A stretch of DNA of 64,000 nucleotides from Alphaproteobacteria bacterium (lineage in GTDB: Bacteria; Pseudomonadota; Alphaproteobacteria; Rhizobiales; Xanthobacteraceae), in assembly GCA_037200445.1 (NCBI GenBank), contig JBBCGH010000001.1, forward strand, positions 3,100,001 through 3,164,000, given 5' to 3'. The notes under the pieces are model-generated. The model ran no database searches. It saw only the letters and a list, made by a program, of their open reading frames with translations, and had not been told where the DNA came from. The position numbers and the translations under genes were made by a program. This document shows, in pieces, positions 26,701 through 34,590 of this stretch (its first letter is position 1; each line of letters opens with the position of its first letter).

Positions 26701-29700
26701 GACGCAAACAGCCACCTCTTCGTTTATGAGTTCAATTCATTAGGGCAGGCCGTCGCCGAGAAGACGCTGAGCTATTCAGGCCCTTCACCCTTCGCGAATG
26801 CGCAGGTGACTATCCCCGAATGGAATACCGATCCCTATTGGCAACTGTGGCAAAGCACCCTGCGTGCGATCGGCTACACGGGACCGTTCGACGGAAAGAC
26901 CCCGGTCTCATGGTTCGTCGACACCTACGGCGTCCCACTCGACCCTCAGAGTTCAGCGGGCATGCGGCAATTGCTCGACAAGCTTGCGCTGCAGAACCCG
27001 CAGATCGTTGGCGCCTTCGGCGATCTCACCGGCACAGGCGGTTACAATCTCGCGATCGAGGACAAGACAGGGCGCATTGGGCTCCATACCTTCGATGCCC
27101 AGGGCGCCGCGCTCGCGCAGACCTGGTTGACCAAAGCAGACGGAACAAACCTCGCCTGGCAGGAAGGCAGCGCCCTTGTCGGGAAAGGGAGCAACCTTCT
27201 CGGTGCTGGAGGTATCGATATCTTTGTCCGGCAACCGGACGGCAGCGTTCGCGTCGTCGAGCTTAATCCTGCGACGCCCGGTCAGGCGTCCACCGAGCTG
27301 CTCCTCACCAATGCCGATAGCAGCCCCTTCACCGTGGGACAGAGCGTCACGATGACGAACCTGGGCAGCGACTTGTTCCGCAAGGGTGGTCAGGACCTTG
27401 TCGTGGTCGCTCTGGACGGCCGCGTGTCGGTTGAGGAATTCGATACGACCGGCAAGCTGCTTGCCGCAGCGCCGCTCTACAACGCGGATGGCGGGGGACT
27501 CTATCTGCCTGCCAACACCACGTTCCTTGGCACCGCTGAAAGTTTCTATGGCCTGCAGGGCCATGACCTCGTCCTGCGCGATAGCTCGGGGCAGGTCTCG
27601 GTCACCGAATTTGATCCCTATGGCAAAGCCTATGGCAGCAGTCCGCTGTATCTACCGGATGGCGGGCATTTCTATTTGCCGGCCGGTGCGACCCTTCTCG
27701 GTGCGGGCCACGACTTCGCTGGCCAAAGCGGCCAGGACCTCTTCTTCCGGTATGCCGACGGCACGCTCAATTTCCTCGAGTTCAGTACGTCCGATCGCGT
27801 GCGCGCTGTGACGGTCAGTCCGCTCTATCTTCCCGATGGCGGACATTTCTATCTGCCACAGAATGCGTCCTTACTGGGCGTAACGGAGAACTTTGCCGGT
27901 CTAAACGGCAAGGATCTGCTCTTCCGCTATGCGGATGGCACGGTGCATATGCTGGAGTTCAGCCAGACCGATCGCCCGCGCGCTGTGGCCAGCACGGCGC
28001 TGACCAATCCCAACGGCAGCCCGTTCTTCGTGCCCGCGGGCTCAACCGTCATACCTGCCTCCTATAACCAGTTCGGACAGAACGGTTTCGATCTGATGCT
28101 GGTCGATAGCGCGCGCCAAGTATCGATGGTGGAGTTCGACCCAACCGGCAAAGCCTATATCGGTGCTAACAGCCCGCTTTACGTCCCTGATGGCGGCCAC
28201 TTTTACCTTCCTGTTGGCTCGACCTTCCTGCAGGCCACTTACAATTTCTACGGCACGGCCGATCATGACCTCCTGTTTCGGAATGCCGATGGCTCCGTTC
28301 AGGTCATGGGGTTCGACCCTGTCGATCGCGTACGCGCCACGGGCAACGAGGCGTTGACGAATTCCAGTGGCAATCCCTTCACGCTCGCCAACAACGCAAC
28401 CGTCGTCGCGACCGCGCAGAACGTCCTCGGCACCGGTCATGACCTCGTGATCCAGGCCGCCGACGGGTCCGTGACCGTCGATGAATTCAACAGTGCAGGC
28501 CGGCTCATTGCCAGCCAGCCGCTTGGCGACTCCGGCGGACTGGACCCCCAGAAAACCGTCATCGTCCAGTCCGGTGCCGCCATTGCCCTCAACGCTGGCG
28601 AAAACCCGGTTGCGGTCATCGGTAACAGCGACACGATCAGTGTGGGGAATGGCGTCCACGCCACGCTGCTCGGCTCCCACAACACCCTCAACCTCGGGAC
28701 AAACGACACGCTGGAATTCTATCGGGGCACGGACAACACCGTGAACGGATCGGGCGCCGCCATTGAACTTGGCAGCCTGGTCGGCGTGACCATCAATGGC
28801 GCGGGCAACTCAGTTACCGCCGCCGATGGCGACGCCGTGACTGTCTCCGGCAATGGCCAGTGGGATTCTACCGAGACCATCACGATGTCGAACGGCACCG
28901 TGAATCTTGCGAACAACGCTTCAACCGCACTCCATGGATCAGGCAACACCGTCAGTGCGGGCAACAGCGACTACACGCATGTTCTTGGCAACAATAATGC
29001 CTTGAGTTTCGGTTCGAACGGTGCGGCCTGGATCGAGACGGGCACCGGCAACACCCTCCAAATCAATGGCGGCACGGAATGGCTCGGCGGCACGACCGCT
29101 AACACGACCGTCAATGGCGGCTGGAATTGGGTCAATGCCGACGGCGGCGCAAGCTTGGCCGTCAACGGCGCCGCGAACCATGTGACGATGAGCGGCCCCG
29201 GCACGGTGACCGTCTCTGGCAACGGCCAGTGGGATTCCACCGAAACCGTGAGCATGTCGGGCGGCACCGTGAATCTCGCTGATAACGCCTCGACCACGCT
29301 CAGCGGCTCCGGCAACACCGTCAGTGCTGGCAGCACCGACTATGTCCACGTGCAAGGCAATAACAATGCCTTGAGTTTGGGCGGGAATGGCGCGGCGTGG
29401 GTCGAAAGCGGCAACGGCAATGTCGTTCACATGAATGGCGGCACGATGTGGCTCGGCGGCGCGACGCTCAACACCAGCGTCCTTGGCGACTGGAGTTGGA
29501 TCAATGCCGACAATGGCGCGAGCTTCAATGTGAGTGGTTCCTATGACGGCATCATCGGATCGCACCTCACCATCTATCTCAATCCAAACACGACGAATAT
29601 CTCGATCACGGGAAATAACAACACGCTTCACGTCCGCCCAGGCGACACCTATTCGGTCAGCGGTACCGGTACGACGATCATCACCGATAACGTCATCACC

Positions 29701-30243
29701 GCGCACAACGGCGACACGCTTCAAAGCTTCAATGGCCTTAGAGATATCGTTGATCTCTCCTGGCTGCCCTTTGATTCATCCATCACGGCCACGCCGGCGC
29801 TCAATGCGGGTCACACCGCCGGCCAGCTCGTGGTGGTCGATCACGGCGTGACGGTCGCGACGATCAATCTCACCGCGATTCAGAATATCGGCAGCTTCAC
29901 GGTGCGGTCGGACAATGCCGGTGGGACGCTTCTGGTCGATCCGCCGCTCTCCGGAGACGCCGTCCCTTCAAATCTGCCGGGGCAGGGCGATGCGCATGCG
30001 CGAGCCGCGATGTTTGGCGATCTGCACGCCGACCAGTTCGTGTTCAACGAGGCGACGTTCCGGGAAGCCGCGCAGAATGTGACCAAAGACATGCCCGCGT
30101 TCGATATGGATTTTGCGAATGCGCTTCGTGAATCCGCCAGCACGGCCGTTGAAACGCCGTTTGCATCCGATCAGCACGATGTTCCGCATGTGCCCAGTGA
30201 TCTGCTCCACCAACTGCTGCAGGGCGGACAGTGGCACTTGTGA
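23773..30243 (+). CDS. Giant repeat protein, probably secreted or surface-located
   Basis: A 2156-residue protein with no Sec signal. Residues 1-770: unrecognised, Gly/Ala-rich with hydrophobic stretches (TAAAIAALPEGSAAIAALVG; FAVAFGSDFLGNLIGSLFG). About 770-1600: roughly twelve units of 52-59 residues with consensus G.NF.G..G.DLLFR.ADGSV.V.EFD..GR, then SPLYLPDGGHFYLPAGAT. Two of the early units are followed by a 57-residue insertion containing YWQ(M/L)WQSTLR and GYTGPFDG. About 1600-1990: Asn/Gly-rich beta-solenoid-like repeats (GNGQWDSTETVSMSGGTVNL), including a near-duplicated DNA segment about 363 bp apart. Non-Sec export (type I-like) is inferred. It is an adhesin- or toxin-scale protein; no catalytic motif is seen. 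Confidence 0.85.
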   Translation: MTDPTPLSFSQVSQLSSVLNNTSLTESQRVLSYYQTLGSYGYDYGALASGIASGSSIEGQLSDAFLKYYAEIHSVPINDEILSNIRFDLAAADLAARASAGGADISGQAIANYHSAVLTTYGFSGAGWIFNTPYQLLGETGWAASLQLGASGEALVGGTMAGLAGLISFPGTIPAPSMGTLFPSAQQWFVDLGGALSVLAQEGLAVPGNDIDLGHFAIGQDLNGSFHFSFDPSFDSQGTGQWFQISPSGTLSKSIITNADRTITSEFGSGQLISNSVDYAAGGSADTVYSNDPNSLWSFNTTIHGDHGELVGTVVMNRDGSFSLASIDPVTGEPLLTTDVASNGKATQTAAAGITYPAFVQAIADTLATQLISKFLTDKGVPATIVAQAFADATIQSALNPPNTVDFSSSFASSIFAIGAGRAGSELGALIADKLGLPSDLGSLAGGVTGNLLGQALAKEVLTTLGVAHTAEDVLSSTNFENAFASAGGAYFGSLLADAFVAPTETGQIIGSLATAAAIAALPEGSAAIAALVGLQPEFAPLVIFAVAFGSDFLGNLIGSLFGNSHPSVGPNAGALVGWNNATHKFVELSSAADNGANTDIVDTMGAAVASVMNDALQATGGSIGAPVTQMRLGWMQQTAMYSFGIGTADGQQFPSNFSDPNAAIQNAAIRWMSTLTITGGDPYVVYAVKHSAATSLTDFYADLSAARAYSLYKADPVAFDTALAAANDPSLLATWQQEQVRAHALGLDALSTAELQGLTLYGSITPDSLAMGLPILGHATNFLGGNSQDYFVDHPANGLEVYKFDNHAGILTNAIVIRNPDGTKFSLPSGSKIIGTGSNLTGSGESDILAADGSGHVLVYKVDAQAHVTAGPGLTYTDGTAFGFSQPSVPAYNSDAYWQMWQSTLRQLGYTGLFDGVTPLSWFQSQYGVALDSTSAAGMEQLLSHLHPLPLPANAQIVGTANNLLGHGGFNILSEDANSHLFVYEFNSLGQAVAEKTLSYSGPSPFANAQVTIPEWNTDPYWQLWQSTLRAIGYTGPFDGKTPVSWFVDTYGVPLDPQSSAGMRQLLDKLALQNPQIVGAFGDLTGTGGYNLAIEDKTGRIGLHTFDAQGAALAQTWLTKADGTNLAWQEGSALVGKGSNLLGAGGIDIFVRQPDGSVRVVELNPATPGQASTELLLTNADSSPFTVGQSVTMTNLGSDLFRKGGQDLVVVALDGRVSVEEFDTTGKLLAAAPLYNADGGGLYLPANTTFLGTAESFYGLQGHDLVLRDSSGQVSVTEFDPYGKAYGSSPLYLPDGGHFYLPAGATLLGAGHDFAGQSGQDLFFRYADGTLNFLEFSTSDRVRAVTVSPLYLPDGGHFYLPQNASLLGVTENFAGLNGKDLLFRYADGTVHMLEFSQTDRPRAVASTALTNPNGSPFFVPAGSTVIPASYNQFGQNGFDLMLVDSARQVSMVEFDPTGKAYIGANSPLYVPDGGHFYLPVGSTFLQATYNFYGTADHDLLFRNADGSVQVMGFDPVDRVRATGNEALTNSSGNPFTLANNATVVATAQNVLGTGHDLVIQAADGSVTVDEFNSAGRLIASQPLGDSGGLDPQKTVIVQSGAAIALNAGENPVAVIGNSDTISVGNGVHATLLGSHNTLNLGTNDTLEFYRGTDNTVNGSGAAIELGSLVGVTINGAGNSVTAADGDAVTVSGNGQWDSTETITMSNGTVNLANNASTALHGSGNTVSAGNSDYTHVLGNNNALSFGSNGAAWIETGTGNTLQINGGTEWLGGTTANTTVNGGWNWVNADGGASLAVNGAANHVTMSGPGTVTVSGNGQWDSTETVSMSGGTVNLADNASTTLSGSGNTVSAGSTDYVHVQGNNNALSLGGNGAAWVESGNGNVVHMNGGTMWLGGATLNTSVLGDWSWINADNGASFNVSGSYDGIIGSHLTIYLNPNTTNISITGNNNTLHVRPGDTYSVSGTGTTIITDNVITAHNGDTLQSFNGLRDIVDLSWLPFDSSITATPALNAGHTAGQLVVVDHGVTVATINLTAIQNIGSFTVRSDNAGGTLLVDPPLSGDAVPSNLPGQGDAHARAAMFGDLHADQFVFNEATFREAAQNVTKDMPAFDMDFANALRESASTAVETPFASDQHDVPHVPSDLLHQLLQGGQWHL
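28840..29355 (+). repeat. Near-identical internal coding repeat in the giant gene
   Basis: The segment around 28848-28975 (GTCTCCGGCAATGGCCAGTG onward) recurs about 363 bases later at 29211-29340 with few, mostly third-position, differences. It encodes two copies of the same solenoid block. Recent duplication maintained by selection or recombination is inferred. Confidence 0.65.
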
Positions 30244-30602
30244 CCTGAGGCGTGCGAGGCATTAGTAAAGGTCATTCGGAACCGCTCGCCGGGGGCAAGC
30301 CCCAGCGCGCAGGCGCATCGGGCCTTGGCCCGACCCCGTCCACCCGCAGGCTCGTGGATGAAAGGCTACAAAAACGCACGTCTATCACGGCGCCGAGAGT
30401 TCTTTTATTTCAAAAGCTTACATGTTCTCTTTTCATCCGTGGCCATTCAGTTCATTTTGCGCGTCGGGGTTGATCTTCCAAGGATGTGTCCCTCGGCAGC
30501 GACGCGCGAACGCTGCTGTACGAAACTGGTTGCGGCAAGTGCCGCGCCAGCGTGAACGATCTTGGCTCTGCGTATCACAAACTACCCAAGCTGGAGGGGG
30601 CG
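30244..30602. other. Intergenic region before the defence locus
   Basis: No convincing gene. An in-frame extension of the membrane protein ORF to 30486 exists but looks non-coding. The stretch around 30400-30440 is AT-richer and may carry the promoter of the defence cluster. Confidence 0.4.
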
Positions 30603-31148
30603 TTGTCGGAGAAATCAGGTTCAACAACAATCCAGAACGGGGGCTGGAGCTACCTCAGAACCGAGCTGGCAAGCCGGACGGGTGCGCCCGCCAAGAACGT
30701 GCCCTTCGTGATCTACGTGTTTCTGGGTCCCTTTCTGTTTGGTGGCTTGGGAATTTGGGTCGAGCTTGTAAAGCTCGTCATCGCGAAAGACATGGTCGAA
30801 TACGGAAGCCTGATCACGGCCATCATCACGTTTTTTCCAGCGCTGGGGTGTTCAACGGCATTGCAACTCGTTCTTGCCTCAGCCGGCAAGAATGACAAAG
30901 TCCTCATCTCCTTTGCGCTCCTCATGCTGTTTGTCTTCCTTGCGCCTGCGGTTCTTCTGCAATTCTTCAGCGCAGAACATCCCGGAATGGTCCTCCTAAT
31001 CAGCACGCTCTGCTCACTCGGCGCCGTGTGGCTATGGTGGATTACGAACGGTAGCGATCCCACCTACATGGCGCCCGAGCCGGACGCCGCGACGGGTGGT
31101 GCGGTTGGCCGCCCACTACCGGGCAATCTCAACGGCTTCGACGTTTGA
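30603..31148 (+). CDS. Membrane protein heading the defence cluster
   Basis: A 181-residue protein (from TTG at 30603, GGAGGGGG just upstream; a GTG at 30486 gives 220 residues). It has a short soluble N-terminus (SEKSGSTTIQNGGWSYLRTE) and four hydrophobic helices. Helix segments include VPFVIYVFLGPFLFGGLGIW, LITAIITFFPALG, VLISFALLMLFVFLAPAVLL and MVLLISTLCSLGAVWLWWI. The C-terminal tail is soluble. Its stop overlaps the start region of the DGQHR gene, so it is translationally coupled to the phosphorothioation-linked cluster. Membrane proteins that execute cell death are common in defence systems; a similar role here is only inference. Confidence 0.72.
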   Translation: MSEKSGSTTIQNGGWSYLRTELASRTGAPAKNVPFVIYVFLGPFLFGGLGIWVELVKLVIAKDMVEYGSLITAIITFFPALGCSTALQLVLASAGKNDKVLISFALLMLFVFLAPAVLLQFFSAEHPGMVLLISTLCSLGAVWLWWITNGSDPTYMAPEPDAATGGAVGRPLPGNLNGFDV

Positions 31149-31156
31149 GGGCCGCC

Positions 31157-32413
31157 ATGACCGTATTCCCGTTTGAAGCGCCCGCCCTGCAGATTGAGCA
31201 ACCGATCGGGACGTTTTACGTCGCGATCCTCCCAGCCCACGTCTTGCTGCAGGTCGCTGCCAGTGACGTCATGAGTGCGGCCTTGAATGACACGGGCGTC
31301 GGCTATTCGCTTTCGGGGACGCAACGGCTGATCCAGGACAAGCGCCTCGCCCAGATCGCCGACTATATCGATCGTTCCGATTCCGCTTTCCCAAATTCGA
31401 TTATCCTCGCCGCCAATCACAACCGGGAATTTGGACTCGACCAGGACGAAACCGAGGAAATCCGCGACGAAGAAGCTGCGCGCCTCTCTAGTCAAAATGC
31501 GACGGCGAGCTCTTCCGCGCGAACGGACAAGGCATGGAGCGTGCGCCGCGCCGCTGACGGCTGTTGGATGCTGCATATCCCCACTAACGAAAAGCTCGCA
31601 GCCATCATCGACGGACAGCACCGCCTGTTCGCTTTCGCGAAAGCGGACAGTAAGACGCGGTTGGACATGCAGCTTCTTTGCGCCGTGTTCCTGGATCTGC
31701 CAAAACCATTTCAGGCCCAGTTGTTCGCGACGATCAATTCGACGCAAAAACCCGTTGACCGCAGTCTGACGTACGAGCTTTTCGGATACAACGTCGCCGA
31801 CGAGTCCGAGCTCCTGTGGACGCCGGATAAGTTGGCGGTCTTCCTGACACGAAAGCTTGGGACCGAGGAAGGCTCACCGCTTCAAGGGCGCATCACGGTA
31901 GCGCCAAAGCGCGACGAGGCGCTCCAGGCGCTTACAGCGAATGCACAGTGGAAGGTGTCTACAGCCGTCGTCGTGGATGGAATTCTGCGGCTCTTCTCCT
32001 CGAATCCCAAACGCGATGCCAATGCGATGCGGACCCCCGAACCCCAGCCGCGAAGTGTGCTGGCCCAAGGTCCCAAAGACAGGTCCCCTCTCCGCGAACA
32101 GTTTATCGCAGGAAACGACGCGCTCATCTTCAAGCTGGTGGATAACTATTTGCGCGCCTGCGTTACGGTCTTTTGGACCCGTGCGCGGCCGGGCTCGTAC
32201 ATTCTCAAGACCGTCGGCGTGCAAGCGATCTTTGATATTCTGCGGAAGGTCGCGCCCGCTGCCGTCGAGGCGAAAAATCTGACGGTCTCTTACTTCGAGG
32301 AAAAGCTAAGGCCGGCAGGTACGATTGACTTCGCCGCGACGGAATATCAAGTCCCCTCAGGCTCAGGGCGCTCCTACATTAGAAAAGCCATTGAAGAGCG
32401 GATCGCCATTTAA
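31157..32413 (+). CDS. DGQHR-domain protein (DndB-like), accessory copy
   Basis: A 418-residue protein with the DGQHR signature at residues 152-156 (IIDGQHRLFAF), the motif that defines the DndB/DGQHR family. Typical flanking segments are present: RLAQIADYIDRSD before it, and FATINSTQKPVDRSLTYELF after it. In Dnd systems DndB is a regulator; this is a second, divergent member in addition to the DndB at 37183. The ATG at 31157 is chosen; a TTG at 31145 overlaps the previous stop. It is followed one base after its stop by the helicase gene. Confidence 0.88.
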   Translation: MTVFPFEAPALQIEQPIGTFYVAILPAHVLLQVAASDVMSAALNDTGVGYSLSGTQRLIQDKRLAQIADYIDRSDSAFPNSIILAANHNREFGLDQDETEEIRDEEAARLSSQNATASSSARTDKAWSVRRAADGCWMLHIPTNEKLAAIIDGQHRLFAFAKADSKTRLDMQLLCAVFLDLPKPFQAQLFATINSTQKPVDRSLTYELFGYNVADESELLWTPDKLAVFLTRKLGTEEGSPLQGRITVAPKRDEALQALTANAQWKVSTAVVVDGILRLFSSNPKRDANAMRTPEPQPRSVLAQGPKDRSPLREQFIAGNDALIFKLVDNYLRACVTVFWTRARPGSYILKTVGVQAIFDILRKVAPAAVEAKNLTVSYFEEKLRPAGTIDFAATEYQVPSGSGRSYIRKAIEERIAI

Positions 32414-32414
32414 T

Positions 32415-34403
32415 ATGCCCCCTAACCCCAACCAGGATATCCGTGCGCTTCAGCCGCACTACCGAAGCGGAAGGGCTTCGCTCGCAAACGAATTCTTCGC
32501 ACCGTGCCTCAAGGCATGCTCGCTCTACCGCCGAGCGGCAGGATACTTCTCAAGCTCTGCTCTCGTAACCTGGGTGGCCGCGTTGCCCCGGCTCGCTCAA
32601 AAAAACGACGTTTCGATCAGGCTTATTGCTTCGCCGCAGCTGAGTGCGGAGGATGTCGCGACGCTCAAGACCGTTTCCACGCCAGAGCAGCGCTTGTCTT
32701 ATGAGTCCATCATCGTCGAACGCATTTTGGAGGACATAATCGCCTTCGCGCATGCCCCCACCGATGGCCGGTTACGCGCACACATTTTTGCCTGGCTGGT
32801 TGCCAACAAGCGAATGACCATACGGTTTGCGTTTCCAACGCATACCTTTGAGGCAGGAATATTTCACGAAAAGATCGGAATATTCGATTTCCCGTCGGGT
32901 GAGCAGGTTGCTTTCACAGGCTCCGCAAACGAGACAATCTCTGGTCATGAAAGAAATTACGAGTCGATCGATGTCTACCGTGGTTGGGTCTCTGCTGAGC
33001 AGGAACGGGTCCAGACCAAAATTGATCAATTCGAGGAGGCCTGGAGCAATCACGCGTTTGGCCTAAGCGTGCATGAAATTTCCGAGGGCATGCTGTTACG
33101 GCTGCGGGCTGTGGCTCCCGAGGAGCCGAGCATGCCGTGGGATGCTCCACCTCCGGAGGCCCCGCCACCGGCAGACGACGAAAGGCGGTGGCGTCATCAG
33201 GACGAAGCGCTGGCCGCGTTTATTGCGCGCCGTGCCGGCATCCTTGAGATGGCCACTGGCACCGGAAAGACCCGCACGGCGCTTAAGGTTCTATCCGAGC
33301 TTATCCGGCGGGGCGATATCGAGGGCGCTATCATCACCACGGATGGCACAGACCTGCTTTCCCAATGGGCCGAAGAGCTCGATCAATGGCTCCCGTCTTC
33401 GCAGCACAAGTATGTCATCTATCGGCATTTCGGGCCGCACCACGAACTTGGGAATTTCGTGCTCGATCCTGTTCGCGCCATCCTTGTCATTTCTCGTGAG
33501 CAATTAGGACGCGCATTGCAGCGGCTGCCTGCCGCGGCGCGCGCCCGCATGATCATCATCCACGACGAAGTTCACGGCTTGGGAACACCCAGTCTTCAGC
33601 GCTCGCTCGCGGGCGAGCATCAATCGTTCGCGTTCCGCCTCGGCCTAAGCGCGACCCCTGAACGCGCCTACGATGCGGAAGGAAACCAGTTTGTCGAGAA
33701 TGAAATTGGCCCGACCATTTATCGCTTTCCCTTGGAGGCGGCGATCGCGCGCGGCGTGCTGTGCGAATTTGACTATGTGCCGCTGGAGTACCACCTCACA
33801 GCTGATGACCGCGACCGTCTCAAACAGGTATTTGCCCGCCAAGCGGCTCGCGCCAAAACGGGCAACCCGATGTCCGTTGAGGAGCTCTGGATAGACTTAT
33901 CGAGGGTCTACAAGACGGCCGAGATGAAGCCCCTTGTCTTTAGCCGCTATCTACAGCGTGACCCAAACGTGCTTGAGAACGCGATTATATTCGTGGAAAC
34001 CACCGAATACGGAAGCAGGCTTCTCAACATCATTCATAGCTTCACACACCGGTATCGCACGTACTATGCTGATGACGACCGCGAGCATCTGCTTGAATTT
34101 GCGCGAGGAGCGATTGATTGCTTGATTACCTGTCATAAAATATCCCAGGGGATCGATATCCGCGTCCTCAAGACAGTCATTTTGTTTTCCGCAGCGCGCG
34201 CAAAGCTGGAGACTATTCAGCGGATCGGCCGTTGTCTTCGCGCGGACCCAACTAATCCAAACAAGCGGGCGCGTGTGATCGACTTTGTGCGCCCGGCCGA
34301 CGACGATGATGGTGTTGATCCGGCGCTAAATGCGGACCAGGAACGGCGCGCATGGCTCGAAGAATTGGCCAAGTGCCGCAGGGAGACGACCGATGGCGCT
34401 TGA
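32415..34403 (+). CDS. PLD-nuclease / SF2 helicase fusion protein
   Basis: A 662-residue protein. The N-terminal phospholipase-D-like domain (about 10-215) contains the HxK motif His151-Glu-Lys153 and the trailing GSANE (169-173). A helicase core follows: motif I ATGTGKT (280-286), DEAH-type motif II DEVH (384-387), motif III LSATPER and motif VI near 620 (IQRIGRCLRADP). PLD-type domains in such fusions are usually nucleases, and the helicase would translocate on DNA. It is the best candidate effector of the upstream module. The ATG at 32415 follows the preceding stop directly; its 3' end overlaps the 65-residue gene by eleven bases. Confidence 0.9.
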   Translation: MPPNPNQDIRALQPHYRSGRASLANEFFAPCLKACSLYRRAAGYFSSSALVTWVAALPRLAQKNDVSIRLIASPQLSAEDVATLKTVSTPEQRLSYESIIVERILEDIIAFAHAPTDGRLRAHIFAWLVANKRMTIRFAFPTHTFEAGIFHEKIGIFDFPSGEQVAFTGSANETISGHERNYESIDVYRGWVSAEQERVQTKIDQFEEAWSNHAFGLSVHEISEGMLLRLRAVAPEEPSMPWDAPPPEAPPPADDERRWRHQDEALAAFIARRAGILEMATGTGKTRTALKVLSELIRRGDIEGAIITTDGTDLLSQWAEELDQWLPSSQHKYVIYRHFGPHHELGNFVLDPVRAILVISREQLGRALQRLPAAARARMIIIHDEVHGLGTPSLQRSLAGEHQSFAFRLGLSATPERAYDAEGNQFVENEIGPTIYRFPLEAAIARGVLCEFDYVPLEYHLTADDRDRLKQVFARQAARAKTGNPMSVEELWIDLSRVYKTAEMKPLVFSRYLQRDPNVLENAIIFVETTEYGSRLLNIIHSFTHRYRTYYADDDREHLLEFARGAIDCLITCHKISQGIDIRVLKTVILFSAARAKLETIQRIGRCLRADPTNPNKRARVIDFVRPADDDDGVDPALNADQERRAWLEELAKCRRETTDGA

Positions 34404-34590
34404 TCCGGAACTGGAGGACGCCATCCGCGCGGTTGTTAAGGACGAAAAGCAGCCGGCGGCCGTGGCACAGCGTCTCATCGCATGGCTGAAAGGGCTGAGC
34501 GATGGTGAAATGGGCCAGGAAGACCGGAGCCGTCACCTCGAGAGCGTCCGCAACGCCCTGAAGCTTGATGAGGCTCAGAATGAAAATTGA
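34393..34590 (+). CDS. Small helical protein of the defence cluster
   Basis: A 65-residue acidic protein (ALDPELEDAIRAVVKDEKQP; then AQRLIAWLKGLSDGEMGQED). It starts within the helicase gene and ends inside the next gene's start, so it is fully embedded by translational coupling. Such overlap argues that it is a real subunit or adaptor of the neighbouring helicase and ATPase. No family recognised. Confidence 0.72.
   Translation: MALDPELEDAIRAVVKDEKQPAAVAQRLIAWLKGLSDGEMGQEDRSRHLESVRNALKLDEAQNEN

Noticed and set aside
28840-29355. Repeated DNA block considered as a mobile element or transposon end.
   Set aside because: The repeat is in frame, encodes the same solenoid block twice and is bounded by coding sequence, so it is an internal gene duplication.
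30244-30602. Plus-strand frames between the giant gene and the defence cluster.
   Set aside because: Arg/Ser/Pro-rich random-looking translations with no ribosome-binding site; treated as intergenic.
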